Part shown: one piece after another, positions 1-8,932 of the stretch
Layout: each line of letters opens with the position of its first letter
How positions within the stretch are numbered: position 1 is the first letter of the stretch
DNA from: Ancylobacter novellus
Lineage (GTDB): Bacteria > Pseudomonadota > Alphaproteobacteria > Rhizobiales > Xanthobacteraceae
Assembly: GCA_003241485.1 (NCBI GenBank)
Contig: QFQD01000006.1
Location: forward strand, 72,583 to 136,582
Direction of reading: 5' to 3'
DNA length: 64,000 bases
The notes under the pieces: generated by a model
Told to the model about the DNA's origin: nothing
Databases searched by the model: none
What the model saw: only the letters and a program-made list of their open reading frames with translations
Position numbers and translations under genes: made by a program

Positions 1-2076
1 CCGGCGCCCGAGGAGAGCAGTTCCTCGGCCGAGCCTCCGGCCGACCGGCCGATGATGGCCATCGCCAATGAAGAGCCGATGAGCGAAATGTTCATCGAGG
101 TCATCGGCCGCAGCGACGACGTGCTTGCCGAACTGCCGGCCCTCGTCGAGCAGAGCGCGCGCATTCCCACCATTCTCGGCCCCGAGTTGAACGGCGGGCG
201 CGACCCGAACCGTTTCCTGCTGCTGCTGGCGGCCTGCGTCGCCGCCGCGCTCGGCACCGAAATCGGCCTGCGCGCCGCCTTGCGCCCGCTCCGTCGCCAT
301 CTGGCGAGCCGGGTGGAGGGCGCCGCCTCGATCTGGGCGCTCGCCGCGCTGATCAGCCTCGACATTGTGGTGCTGTTCGGGCTGTGGCTGGTGACGCACG
401 GCTTCGTCGTCGGCCTGTTCAGCGGCACCGAGCCCCAGGCGCGCTTCGGGTTCCTCGTGCTCACCAGCGTGTTCTACTGGCGGCTCTATCTGCTGATCTT
501 CCGCATCGCCCTGCGCCCGCGCCTGCCGCAGGCCCGCCTCGCCGAAGTCGACGACGCCGGCGCGCACAAGATCTACCGCTGGGCCGCTCTGGTCATCGCG
601 GTCGCCATCGCACTGGCGGATCTGAGGCGGATTCTGGAAGGAATGCACTCCTCGCCGCTGGTGGTGGCCTGCGCCACGCTGGTCAACACGCTCATCCTGA
701 CCTCGCTGCTGGTGCTGACGGTCGTGGCGATACGCGAGCCCGTCGCGCAGTGGCTGCGGGGCCTCTCGCAGAGCGGCAAGCCGGGGCCCATGGTTACCAT
801 CGTGGCGCGGTTCTGGCTGGTCGTCGCCATCCCGATATTCCTGATGCTCGGCATGGCGCGCATCTATGGTGCGCTCACCTCGGCGGACGGTGTGCACCAG
901 GCCATCCAGATGTCGATGAACGTGCTCATTGGCCTGGTGGTTCTGGAATCCTTCATGGACAAGGTCTGCCGCCTGATGCAGATCGAAGAGGCGCAGCCGA
1001 ACGCCAGGCACCACAGGGCCATCGAGGCCCTCATGCGCTGCGTGCGGGTCGCCATCCTGCTCGGCTCGCTGACCCTGCTGTTCCGCATCTGGGCGGTGCA
1101 CGGCGTCGGCATGATGGACATGGACCGCTACTACACGCTGGCCAGCGCCGCGCTCCCGGCCGGCGCCATCCTGCTCGGCGCCTATTGCGCCTGGCAGGCG
1201 GTGGAGTATTTCACCCGTGTGCACGCCTCCAGGGGCGGCATTCCCATGCCCGGACAGGAGAGCGAAGGCGACGACAATCTCGGCGCGCCGGCCTCGCGCA
1301 TGAGCACGCTCATGCCGCTGCTGCGGGTCACGCTCACCCTCGCCATCATCATCATGGCGAGCCTCACCGTCCTGTCCCAGCTCGGCATCGACATCATGCC
1401 GCTGATCGCCGGCGCCTCCATCGTCGGCCTCGCCATCTCCTTCGGCAGCCAGACGCTGGTGAAGGACATCGTCTCGGGCGTGTTCTACCTCGTGGACGAT
1501 GCGTTTCGCGTGGGCGAGTACATCGACTGCGGCAAGGCCAAGGGCACGGTGGAGGGATTCACCCTGCGCTCGCTGCGGCTGCGCCACCAGAACGGCATGA
1601 TCCACACCATCCCCTTCGGCCAGCTCGGCCAGGTGACCAATTTCAGCCGCGACTGGTCGACGCTGAAATTCAACCTGCGTTTCACCCGCGACACGGACAT
1701 CGAGAAGCTGCGCAAGACGGTGAAGAAGATCGGCCTCGAACTGCTCGAAGACCCGGACTTCAAGGACGACTTCCTGATGCCGCTGAAGATGCAGGGCGTG
1801 GCCGACATCACCGACAACGCGCTGGTGGTGCGCTTCAAGTTCACCGTCAAGCCGGCCCGCCCGACCGTTATCCAGCGCGAGGCGGTCAAGCGCATGATCC
1901 GCATCCTGCCCGAGCAGGGCATCGAGTTCGCCAACAACATGGTGCCGGTGCAGTCGCTCGGCGGTCCGGCCGCCGGCAGTTCGGAACAGGCGGCGGCGGT
2001 GATCGCTCGCAACAAGATCGCCAACGATCTCGCCGCACAGGCCGCCGCCGATGCCGAAGCCGCCGCGGCGGGGTGA
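1..2076 (+). CDS. MscS-family mechanosensitive channel, 5' end outside window
   Basis: Large inner-membrane channel of the MscS superfamily, expected to open under membrane tension and release solutes. The frame is open to base 1, so the true start is upstream; the first ATG inside the window is at 52. The visible part has many hydrophobic segments from about base 200 to 1480. The MscS pore and beta domain follows (bases about 1405-1700), with the glycine/alanine-rich pore helix GASIVGLAISFGSQTLVKDI and the downstream motif FRVGEYIDCG. The length (691 visible residues) fits the large, multi-helix MscS types rather than the roughly 290-residue MscS. The C-terminus is alanine-rich and low complexity. 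The pore motif is clear; the physiological role is inferred from the family. Confidence 0.88.
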   Translation, partial: PAPEESSSSAEPPADRPMMAIANEEPMSEMFIEVIGRSDDVLAELPALVEQSARIPTILGPELNGGRDPNRFLLLLAACVAAALGTEIGLRAALRPLRRHLASRVEGAASIWALAALISLDIVVLFGLWLVTHGFVVGLFSGTEPQARFGFLVLTSVFYWRLYLLIFRIALRPRLPQARLAEVDDAGAHKIYRWAALVIAVAIALADLRRILEGMHSSPLVVACATLVNTLILTSLLVLTVVAIREPVAQWLRGLSQSGKPGPMVTIVARFWLVVAIPIFLMLGMARIYGALTSADGVHQAIQMSMNVLIGLVVLESFMDKVCRLMQIEEAQPNARHHRAIEALMRCVRVAILLGSLTLLFRIWAVHGVGMMDMDRYYTLASAALPAGAILLGAYCAWQAVEYFTRVHASRGGIPMPGQESEGDDNLGAPASRMSTLMPLLRVTLTLAIIIMASLTVLSQLGIDIMPLIAGASIVGLAISFGSQTLVKDIVSGVFYLVDDAFRVGEYIDCGKAKGTVEGFTLRSLRLRHQNGMIHTIPFGQLGQVTNFSRDWSTLKFNLRFTRDTDIEKLRKTVKKIGLELLEDPDFKDDFLMPLKMQGVADITDNALVVRFKFTVKPARPTVIQREAVKRMIRILPEQGIEFANNMVPVQSLGGPAAGSSEQAAAVIARNKIANDLAAQAAADAEAAAAG

Positions 2077-2114
2077 GGGCCAACGCGCGCCAGGCCGGTG
2101 ATCGGGATTTCGGA

Positions 2115-3203
2115 CTAGGTCGCCGCCCGGCCGCGCAGAAGCACGAAAAAGGCGAAGAGCGCGCAGATCGCGGCCGCGAAGAAGGCGAGGCCGTGCACGC
2201 TCAGCTCCATGGCGAAACCCGCCAGCACGGGACCGAGCAGCGCACCGACACCCCACACCAGCCCCATGGCGGCATAGATGCCGATAAGTTCGGCGCCCTG
2301 GAAGCGGCTGCCGACCACGGTGAGCATGATGGTGTAGATGCCGACGAACACCCCGCCCCAGACGAACAGCAGGCCGTAGGTCAGCCACTCGCTTTTGAGC
2401 GCCAGCGGCCACACCAGAGCGCCGAGCGCCGCAAGCGCCCCGAGCGCGGCCACCAGCTTGACCCGGTCCACCTTGTCGCCCAGCCAGCCAATGGGCAGCT
2501 GCAGCAGGATGGCGCCGATCATCATGCAGGACATCAGGCTGGTCGCCCCGCTCTCCGGCCAGCCCAGATTGACGGCATAGATAGCAAGGAAGGACAGGCC
2601 GGCCGTCTCGATGGCGGCATTGAGCATCGTGGCAAAGATCGCGACGGGCGCGAGGCGCATGAAGCGGAGCGGGCTGCCGCTCGCCGGCTTGTCGAATTCC
2701 GGTGCCGCAACCTTGGGAGAGGCGACCAAGGTCGCCGCCATAAGGGCGATGCCCGCGCCGACGAGATAGGGCGCGTGGCCGGCCGATCCCAGCACCGAGA
2801 GGATCATCGGCCCGAGGGCGAAGCCTATGGACAGAGCAGCGGTGTAGGTCGCCATGGCCCGCCCGCGCGTCGCCTCCGTGCTCAGGCTGTTGGTCCACGC
2901 TTCCGACAGCACGAACAGGATTTCGGAGGACATGCCGAGCACCAGGCGGAGCAGGAACCACACCCATAAGAGCGGGAGCGCCGGAAACGCCGCCAATGCC
3001 GCCGCGGCGACGACGAGGGCAAGGATGACCAGCCGGCGAATGCCGAACAGCGCCACGATACGGGGCAGCGTCACCGCCGTGATCAGCACCCCGACGGCGT
3101 GCATCGCCGCATTGGCGCCGATGACGGATTCGCTCAATCCCCGCTCGACGAGATTGAGCGCGATGACCGCCGCGCTCAGGCTGTAGGTCAGGCCGAACAT
3201 CAT
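2115..3203 (-). CDS. MFS transporter
   Basis: Major facilitator superfamily transporter of about 362 residues with 11-12 hydrophobic helices; substrate unknown. The sequence resembles the drug/sugar efflux type, with a loop after helix 2 (TLPRIVALFGIRR) and a second-half loop (LPIGWLGDKVDRVK) carrying the typical MFS loop 2-3 pattern. The first usable start is ATG 3203. The frame continues upstream without a stop for about 30 codons (readable as ...LLSRGAVIVTA before the ATG) but contains no ATG, GTG or TTG. The first helix is therefore short at its N-terminal side. The gene lies 68 bp downstream of the papain-like membrane gene on the same strand, so they may be cotranscribed. Confidence 0.85.
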   Translation of the reverse strand: MMFGLTYSLSAAVIALNLVERGLSESVIGANAAMHAVGVLITAVTLPRIVALFGIRRLVILALVVAAAALAAFPALPLLWVWFLLRLVLGMSSEILFVLSEAWTNSLSTEATRGRAMATYTAALSIGFALGPMILSVLGSAGHAPYLVGAGIALMAATLVASPKVAAPEFDKPASGSPLRFMRLAPVAIFATMLNAAIETAGLSFLAIYAVNLGWPESGATSLMSCMMIGAILLQLPIGWLGDKVDRVKLVAALGALAALGALVWPLALKSEWLTYGLLFVWGGVFVGIYTIMLTVVGSRFQGAELIGIYAAMGLVWGVGALLGPVLAGFAMELSVHGLAFFAAAICALFAFFVLLRGRAAT

Positions 3204-3271
3204 GGCGGTGACGATGACCGCGCCACGCGACAGAAGATGGCCCTCGGCGGTTTCGGGAGGCGATGCCGGCT

Positions 3272-4585
3272 CTAGGATGGGAGAACCCCGATGTTGTCAT
3301 CACCGGCGCGCAGCCGCGCCAGAAAATCGGTGAAACGCTGCGACCAGGAAAGGTCGCGCTGATCGACGATTCGGGCAAGAACCCGCGCGTAATCCAGCAC
3401 GAGGCCGGGCGTCCAGGTCATCGACATCGCCCGGCTGCGGATCATCGTCGCGGCCCACATGTCCGGGTTCAGCAGCAGCCGGATCAAGCGCAGCCAGGGC
3501 GTGCGCCGCGCCAGCGCTCCCTCCAGCGCGGCGTCGAGCGCGGCGGCGACGACAATCGAGCAGTTGCGGTTGGCCAGATTGTACGTCGCGTCCTGCCGAT
3601 AGCCGATCCAGAACGCGCTGAGCCGTCGCGCGCTGAAATTGTGAAACACGACATGCGCGTCGGCCGGGCACCAGTCGGCCACTTCCTCGGCATAGGACGT
3701 GAGGAAACGGCCGGGAATGTTGTTCGCCGCGCCGGCATGCAGCGCGGTCACGCCGACGGCGTGCTCCACAGCGGGGTAGTGGCTGATATAGAGGTTCGGC
3801 GGCATTTCCAGCGAGGCGTGCCCCGTCGACAGATTGCCGTCCGAGCCGACGGCAATGAGATAGCGGTCGATGATCGGCCGCCGTTGCCGCGCATTGGCGG
3901 AAGCCGCGGGGGTCCAGACATGGACGATGAGCGGCGCCTCGTCTCCGCGCCGCGCCGGCTCCTCGCCGATCAGCACCGGCGCGTGATCGTACCACCCCCG
4001 GCCAGCGAAAACGGGCAGCATCAATATCGCCACCTCGTCCTCAAGCGTGCGCAGCAGCAGGCCGAACCGCAGCAGCAGCCACCCCGACAGCACGATGAAG
4101 AGGCCGACGCAGAGCGGAACGTTCTGGCCGTGCGGCAGCGGCCAGTCGGTCAGCAGCAGCGTCGTCAGTACCAGTTCCCCAAGCCCGCAGACGGCGATGA
4201 ACCGCCAGCCGGGAAACCGGAAAATGAGCGCCGATGCGAGGCGGATCGATCCGTCCAGCGCGAAGGCCAATGCGAAAAGCAGGGCGAGATGCCAGTCGTT
4301 CTGGAACAGCGCGGCGAGGATCAGCCCGCCGGTAAGGACAAGGCCGCCGCCCCTCAGCAGGGCGAAACGCTGGCCGCTGGCGTCACCCGCGACAAGGAAC
4401 GCCGCCAGACCGGCCCCGATGAAGATCAGCCCCAGCACGCCATAAGCGATGAGCGCGAGGGTGTGCATGACGTCGATGGCGAGCAACGCACCCAGCGCGA
4501 TGACGACGACGCCGGTGACCGCCAGCATGTACCAGCGCGAACGGAAGGCGTCCGGACCGATCAACACGAAGGCCAGCTTCAACAC
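3272..4585 (-). CDS. Membrane protein: HdeD/DUF308-like region plus papain-like domain
   Basis: A 437-residue protein with two parts. Residues about 15-190 form six or so short hydrophobic helices in the pattern of the HdeD/DUF308 family. Residues about 215-437 are soluble and contain His256 in the motif STGHASLEMPP and Cys342 in ANRNCSIVVAAALDAALEG. That His-before-Cys order matches permuted papain-like (NlpC/P60-like, DUF4105-type) enzymes. A membrane-anchored thiol hydrolase is a reasonable inference; the substrate is unknown. Start is GTG 4585, with GGGG about 8 bases upstream. It is followed at 68 bp by the MFS gene on the same strand. Confidence 0.7.
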   Translation of the reverse strand: MLKLAFVLIGPDAFRSRWYMLAVTGVVVIALGALLAIDVMHTLALIAYGVLGLIFIGAGLAAFLVAGDASGQRFALLRGGGLVLTGGLILAALFQNDWHLALLFALAFALDGSIRLASALIFRFPGWRFIAVCGLGELVLTTLLLTDWPLPHGQNVPLCVGLFIVLSGWLLLRFGLLLRTLEDEVAILMLPVFAGRGWYDHAPVLIGEEPARRGDEAPLIVHVWTPAASANARQRRPIIDRYLIAVGSDGNLSTGHASLEMPPNLYISHYPAVEHAVGVTALHAGAANNIPGRFLTSYAEEVADWCPADAHVVFHNFSARRLSAFWIGYRQDATYNLANRNCSIVVAAALDAALEGALARRTPWLRLIRLLLNPDMWAATMIRSRAMSMTWTPGLVLDYARVLARIVDQRDLSWSQRFTDFLARLRAGDDNIGVLPS

Positions 4586-4687
4586 GACAGAACCCCGACA
4601 AACGAACCGACATATCCTCTACTGTAGATATTTACCGCCGCAACAGGGGCAGCGGAAATGCTCACTTGACGCAAGATCGCCACCCTT

Positions 4688-5299
4688 TCATCCCGGCGGC
4701 GACCACCGCGTGGTGAGCGCGGCCACATCCGGGCGCGGGCGGTCGGCGGGCACGTCCGCCGCCGTGCCGATATGGACGATGCCGGCGACACGCTCGCCCT
4801 CGCCAAGGCCGATATGGGCCAGCGCCTTCGGATCATTTGCCGCCCAGCCCGTTACCCAGATGCCGGAAAAGCCGAGCGCCCGCGCGCCGAGCAGCAGGTT
4901 CATGCACACCGCCCCGGCGGAAAGCTCCTGCTCGATCACCGGGATCATGGTCTCGCGATTCGGCCGGCTCACCACCACGACGGCAAGTGGCGCCGGAAAC
5001 AGGCGCGACATGATGCCGGCGAACTTCTCGCGCTTTTCCGGCGCCATCTGCGGGTTGCCGGCGCGGTAAGCCTCTGCCAGCAACGCCCCGAGCGCGCGGC
5101 GCGCGTCACCTTCGATCACAATGAACCGCCACGGCACCAGCATGGCGTGGTCGGGCACCCGCGCGGCGATGGCGAGCAGCCTGTCCAGCTCTTCCGGCGT
5201 CGGGCCCGGCTCACTCAGGCCGGCGGCGGGCACCGAGCGGCGGGCTTCCAGAGCCTCAATCAGGGTTTCGTGCGACGCGGCACCGAGCTTTTGCGGCAT
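4688..5299 (-). CDS. Nitroreductase family protein
   Basis: FMN-dependent NAD(P)H oxidoreductase of the nitroreductase fold, 203 residues. The N-terminal motif EALEARRSVP gives the Arg-Arg-Ser phosphate-binding signature, and PDHAMLVPWRFIVIEG is the typical second FMN-contact strand. The central part (LLLGARALGFSGIWVTGW) and the C-terminal GIVHIGTA are also family hallmarks. It resembles the YdjA-type small nitroreductases. I chose ATG 5299, where the family begins (MPQKLGAASHETLIEAL); an open stretch upstream to 5569 overlaps the divergent GNAT gene and is not needed. Physiological substrate unknown. Confidence 0.88.
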   Translation of the reverse strand: MPQKLGAASHETLIEALEARRSVPAAGLSEPGPTPEELDRLLAIAARVPDHAMLVPWRFIVIEGDARRALGALLAEAYRAGNPQMAPEKREKFAGIMSRLFPAPLAVVVVSRPNRETMIPVIEQELSAGAVCMNLLLGARALGFSGIWVTGWAANDPKALAHIGLGEGERVAGIVHIGTAADVPADRPRPDVAALTTRWSPPG

Positions 5300-5474
5300 T
5301 GACAACCTTCCACCTCCGCCGAACCGCCCTACATGCAAGGCGGCGCCGACGGGAAATCCACGTTTCGACCCGGCGGTGGGGACGACAGGCCCACCGTTTT
5401 GGTCGACAATATCCCATGCCGCCCAATCGACTCGACGACTGCAATAAACGGGCGCGGCCCCCAAGGAGCAAGAC

Positions 5475-5795
5475 ATGACAATCAACGGCGAAATCCCGGT
5501 CCGCGACAATCGCGGCGCTGACCGCTTCGAAATCGAGCAGGATGGCCATCTCGCCGTCGCGCAGTACATCCTCGCGCCCGATCACATCATTTTCACCCAC
5601 ACCGAGGTTCCCCCGGAACTGGGCGGTCGCGGCCTTGCGACTCGTCTGGTGGAAGCGGGGCTTGCGAGCGCCCGCGAGCGCGGCCTGTCGGTGATTCCGC
5701 GCTGCTCGGTATTCGGCCGCTACATGATGAAGCATCCCGAGACCCATGGGCTGATGGCGCCGGAAATCCGTGCCACGCTCGGCCTGCCGGTATAG
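5475..5795 (+). CDS. Small GNAT-type N-acetyltransferase (YjdJ/YidJ-like)
   Basis: A 106-residue protein of the short GCN5-related acetyltransferase family. It has the acetyl-CoA-binding loop ELGGRGLATRLVEAGLASAR, preceded by the strand HIIFTHTEVP and followed by IPRCSVFGRYMMKHPE, which is characteristic of this compact subfamily. The substrate is unknown. A good ribosome-binding site (AAGGAGC) lies about 6 bases before ATG 5475. It is divergent from the nitroreductase gene, with 175 bp between starts; promoters for both should lie there. Confidence 0.88.
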   Translation: MTINGEIPVRDNRGADRFEIEQDGHLAVAQYILAPDHIIFTHTEVPPELGGRGLATRLVEAGLASARERGLSVIPRCSVFGRYMMKHPETHGLMAPEIRATLGLPV

Positions 5796-5804
5796 GACAG
5801 GTCG

Positions 5805-5832
5805 TCCCGGATCGGCGCTCGGCCATCCGGGA
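5805..5832. repeat. REP-like palindrome, copy 1
   Basis: Imperfect palindrome with ends TCCCGGA and TCCGGGA in the gap after the GNAT gene. It is the short version of the element seen at 14444, 33002, 33101, 34757, 34808, 59021 and 59095. Confidence 0.5.
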
Positions 5833-6004
5833 TGCCGCCCTCGGATGAACTGCGTCGCCGCCGTGCCACAGTACGGGGAAAACCTGCCGCGCCACACCGT
5901 TCGTTAACGCTGTGCTCCTAACCATGGGAGCCGTCGATCAGGGACGTCTCGCGCGTTCCCGGTCACCACGCCAACGGTAGAAGCGGCAAAGGTTCCAGCG
6001 TCCC

Positions 6005-8746
6005 ATGCGTACTCCGGCGCGTCCGTCCGATCCGAGTGAAGCGAAGTCCTCAGATGCGGTGCCGGAGAGCCCGCCGCGCCTGTTCTCGCGCGCCAATCCC
6101 AAGCCCGTCTTCGCCCCCCCGGCGCCGAAGGCGAAACCCACGCAGGCCGCCAAGCCGGCGCAGGTCAGCCGCGCCGCCTCACCCGCGCCAGCAGAGCCCG
6201 GCTCCCGCACGGTCGGCGGCTCGCTCGGCAACAAGGCTGGCCGCCCCTCGATGAGCGCGCCCAAGAGCGGGACAGGCGCAAGCCGCGAGCTGATCCCCAG
6301 CTGGCTGCAGCCCTTCACCATGCCGTCGAACACGCGCTTCACGCGCACGCCGGATTATCTGCTGCGTAAGCCGCCGGTAGAGGAGGTGGCGCCGGTCATG
6401 CCCGCCGCCACCCCGGTACAGTCCACCACCGCGCTGGTGCCGCCGCGTCCCTCGCAGACGCCGGTGCTGCGCGTGCCCCCGCGCAAGCCGCCGCTCGGCA
6501 GCGCCGCCGGCCCTTTCATCGCCGCCGATGCCCGCCGCGCGCTCGCCGCCCAGTCGGAAGCGCTGAAGGAAGCCATCGCTGCGCCGGCCGCCGCGACGCC
6601 CGTTGCGACCAGCCCCGCCACTGCCACACCTGCCACGGCGGAGCCTCTTGCCACGGCGGAGCCTCTTGCCGCGCCGCCCGCCCCCGAGGCGGAGTCGGCG
6701 CCACACATGGCCGTGGCCAGCGCGCCCAGCACCGTTCGTCCCTTCCCCGGCGTGATCCAGCTCGGATGGCCGCAGGACGGCGCCGAATGGCTGCCGGACG
6801 AGACCATCGAAGCCGCCAACGACACCGGAATCGCGTTCGACGGTGCCGACGACGCGAATGACCCGCTGATCGCGACCGCCTTCGAGGCGAGCGTCGAGGA
6901 AGAGGAGTTCGACGACGCGTTCGAGGAAGGTGAGGTCGAGACCTCCGAAGACGAGATCGTCTACGCGGCGAGCCTTGACGCCGAGGAGGCGATGGACGAG
7001 CCCTCGCCGGCAATCGCCTCCCCGGAACTTGGCGGCTACAGCACCGCCTCGGCGGCGATATCCTTCTCCTGGCCGGTGTTCGGCATGATCGCCAGCCCGG
7101 CCGCCGCGCCGGCGCCCGAGCCGGTGGCGCCCGTCGCGACCCGCCCGGCGGCGCCTCCGCCGGCTCCGGTCACGGCCCCCGTCCCGGCGCCCCGCGCTGC
7201 GCCGGCCCCGCGCCCGGCCACGAGCGAGAGCGAGGAGTACGAGCTGCCGCCGCTCGACCTCCTCACCGAACCGCCGGCCAACGAGCCGGACTACGAGCTG
7301 TCGGAAGAATTCCTCGACCGCAATTCGGTGAAGCTGCAGCAGGTGCTGCATGATTTCGGCGTGCGCGGCGAGATCATCGACGCCAATCCCGGCCCCGTCG
7401 TCACGCTCTACGAGCTTGAGCCGGCGCCCGGCATCAAGTCCAGCCGCGTCATCGGCCTGTCGGCCGACATTGCCCGCTCGATGAGCGCCATCTCCGCCCG
7501 CGTCGCCGTGGTGGAGGGGCGCAACGTCATCGGCATCGAACTGCCCAACCAGCGCCGCGAGACGGTCTGGCTGCGCGAGATGCTGGCGAGCCATGAGTTT
7601 GAGGCGGCCAAAGCCAAGCTCGGCATCGGGCTCGGCAAGACCATTGGCGGCGAGCCTGTCATCGTCGATCTCGCCCGCATGCCGCACCTGCTGGTCGCCG
7701 GCACCACGGGCTCGGGCAAGTCGGTCGCCATCAACACCATGATCCTCAGCCTGCTGTACCGGCACCGCCCGGACCAGTGCCGCCTGATCATGATCGACCC
7801 GAAGATGCTGGAACTCTCGGTCTATGAGGGCATCCCGCACCTCCTCACCCCCGTCGTCACCGACCCGAAGAAGGCGATCGTCGCCTTGAAGTGGGCGGTG
7901 CGGGAGATGGAGGACCGCTACAAGAAGATGAGCCGCCTCGGCGTGCGCAACATCGACGGTTTCAACGCCCGCGTGGCCGAGGCCGCCGCCAAGGGCGAGA
8001 TCATCACCCGCAGCGTGCAGAAGGGCTTCGACAAGGAGACCGGCGAGATCATCGAGGAGGAGGAGATCATGGATCTTGCTCCCCTGCCCTACATCGTCAT
8101 CGTCGTCGACGAGATGGCGGACCTGATGATGGTCGCCGGCAAGGACATCGAAGGCGCCATCCAGCGCCTCGCGCAGATGGCCCGCGCAGCCGGCATCCAC
8201 CTCATCATGGCGACACAGCGCCCCTCCGTCGACGTCATCACCGGCACCATCAAGGCGAACTTCCCCACCCGCATCTCCTTCCAGGTGACGTCGAAGATCG
8301 ACAGCCGCACCATTCTCGGCGAGATGGGCGCCGAGCAGCTGCTGGGCCAGGGCGACATGCTCTACATGGCCGGCGGCGGGCGCATCTCGCGCGTCCATGG
8401 CCCCTTCGTCTCCGACCAGGAGGTCGAGCGCGTCGTCGAGCATCTGAAGAGCCAGGCGCGGCCGGAATATCTCGACGAAGTCACCGCCGAGGAAGAGGAA
8501 GAGGTCGTGGCGGACGACACCGCCGTCTTCGACAAGAGCGAAATGGGTGCCGAGCCCGGCGATCTCTACGATCAGGCCGTGTCCGTGGTGATGCGCGACA
8601 AGAAGGCGTCGACCTCCTACATCCAGCGCCGCCTGCAGATTGGCTACAACCGCGCCGCCTCCATCATGGAACGGATGGAGAATGAGGGCTTCGTCGGCCC
8701 GGCCAACCATGCCGGCAAGCGCGAGATCCTGCGCGACACACGCTGA
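6005..8746 (+). CDS. ftsK: DNA translocase FtsK, form without membrane domain
   Basis: A 913-residue FtsK/SpoIIIE-type hexameric DNA pump. Residues 1 to about 410 are a low-complexity linker rich in Pro, Ala and acidic residues, with no hydrophobic segment. The alpha domain follows (SEEFLDRNSVKLQQVLHDFG, about residue 430). The motor has Walker A GTTGSGKS at about 568 and Walker B YIVIVVDEMADLMM at about 695. The C-terminal gamma winged helix is at about 850-913 (YDQAVSVVMRDKKASTSYIQ, then GYNRAASIMERME), which normally reads KOPS sites. Classical FtsK has four N-terminal transmembrane helices; they are absent here and there is no room upstream (209 bp gap). It may be the cytosolic second FtsK known in some Rhizobiales or a protein recruited by a partner. 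ATG 6005 is the first in-frame start. Confidence 0.93.
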   Translation: MRTPARPSDPSEAKSSDAVPESPPRLFSRANPKPVFAPPAPKAKPTQAAKPAQVSRAASPAPAEPGSRTVGGSLGNKAGRPSMSAPKSGTGASRELIPSWLQPFTMPSNTRFTRTPDYLLRKPPVEEVAPVMPAATPVQSTTALVPPRPSQTPVLRVPPRKPPLGSAAGPFIAADARRALAAQSEALKEAIAAPAAATPVATSPATATPATAEPLATAEPLAAPPAPEAESAPHMAVASAPSTVRPFPGVIQLGWPQDGAEWLPDETIEAANDTGIAFDGADDANDPLIATAFEASVEEEEFDDAFEEGEVETSEDEIVYAASLDAEEAMDEPSPAIASPELGGYSTASAAISFSWPVFGMIASPAAAPAPEPVAPVATRPAAPPPAPVTAPVPAPRAAPAPRPATSESEEYELPPLDLLTEPPANEPDYELSEEFLDRNSVKLQQVLHDFGVRGEIIDANPGPVVTLYELEPAPGIKSSRVIGLSADIARSMSAISARVAVVEGRNVIGIELPNQRRETVWLREMLASHEFEAAKAKLGIGLGKTIGGEPVIVDLARMPHLLVAGTTGSGKSVAINTMILSLLYRHRPDQCRLIMIDPKMLELSVYEGIPHLLTPVVTDPKKAIVALKWAVREMEDRYKKMSRLGVRNIDGFNARVAEAAAKGEIITRSVQKGFDKETGEIIEEEEIMDLAPLPYIVIVVDEMADLMMVAGKDIEGAIQRLAQMARAAGIHLIMATQRPSVDVITGTIKANFPTRISFQVTSKIDSRTILGEMGAEQLLGQGDMLYMAGGGRISRVHGPFVSDQEVERVVEHLKSQARPEYLDEVTAEEEEEVVADDTAVFDKSEMGAEPGDLYDQAVSVVMRDKKASTSYIQRRLQIGYNRAASIMERMENEGFVGPANHAGKREILRDTR

Positions 8747-8786
8747 CGCGGCCGCGCCGTCCGGCAAAGGCCGAACCTATTTGCTT

Positions 8787-8816
8787 GCGGGCGGGGCCTT
8801 CGGTCTCGCCCGCTTT
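8787..8816 (+). terminator. Probable intrinsic terminator of ftsK
   Basis: Stem of 12 pairs including two G-U pairs: GCGGGCGGGGCC pairs with GGTCTCGCCCGC around a TTC loop, followed by TTTGCGTTT. It lies 41 bp after the ftsK stop. The T-run is short and interrupted, so termination may be partial. Confidence 0.5.
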
Positions 8817-8932
8817 GCGTTTAAGTACACATCGATCCTGCATCCGCACCTCTTTCGCCACGGGCCAAGGAGGATTAGGTGTGTGCCACTCCCCCCGCCG
8901 GCGCCCGCCCGCGCCCATTCCCGAGGTTCGCC

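Noticed and set aside
4611..4634. Operator-like repeat ATATCCTCTACTGTAGATAT before the HdeD-like gene
   Set aside because: Only TCTAC/GTAGA is a true inverted repeat; too short to claim a site.
5896..5930. CtrA site before ftsK (GTTAAC and CTAACC)
   Set aside because: The two half sites are 11 rather than 7 bases apart, so the consensus is not met; a similar lone GTTAAC before the PleC-like gene near 55380 is also insufficient.
6179..8767. Long open frame antisense to ftsK (over 860 codons)
   Set aside because: High-GC codon usage creates long antisense frames; the product is a His/Arg/Gly-rich string without domains, while the plus strand encodes FtsK.
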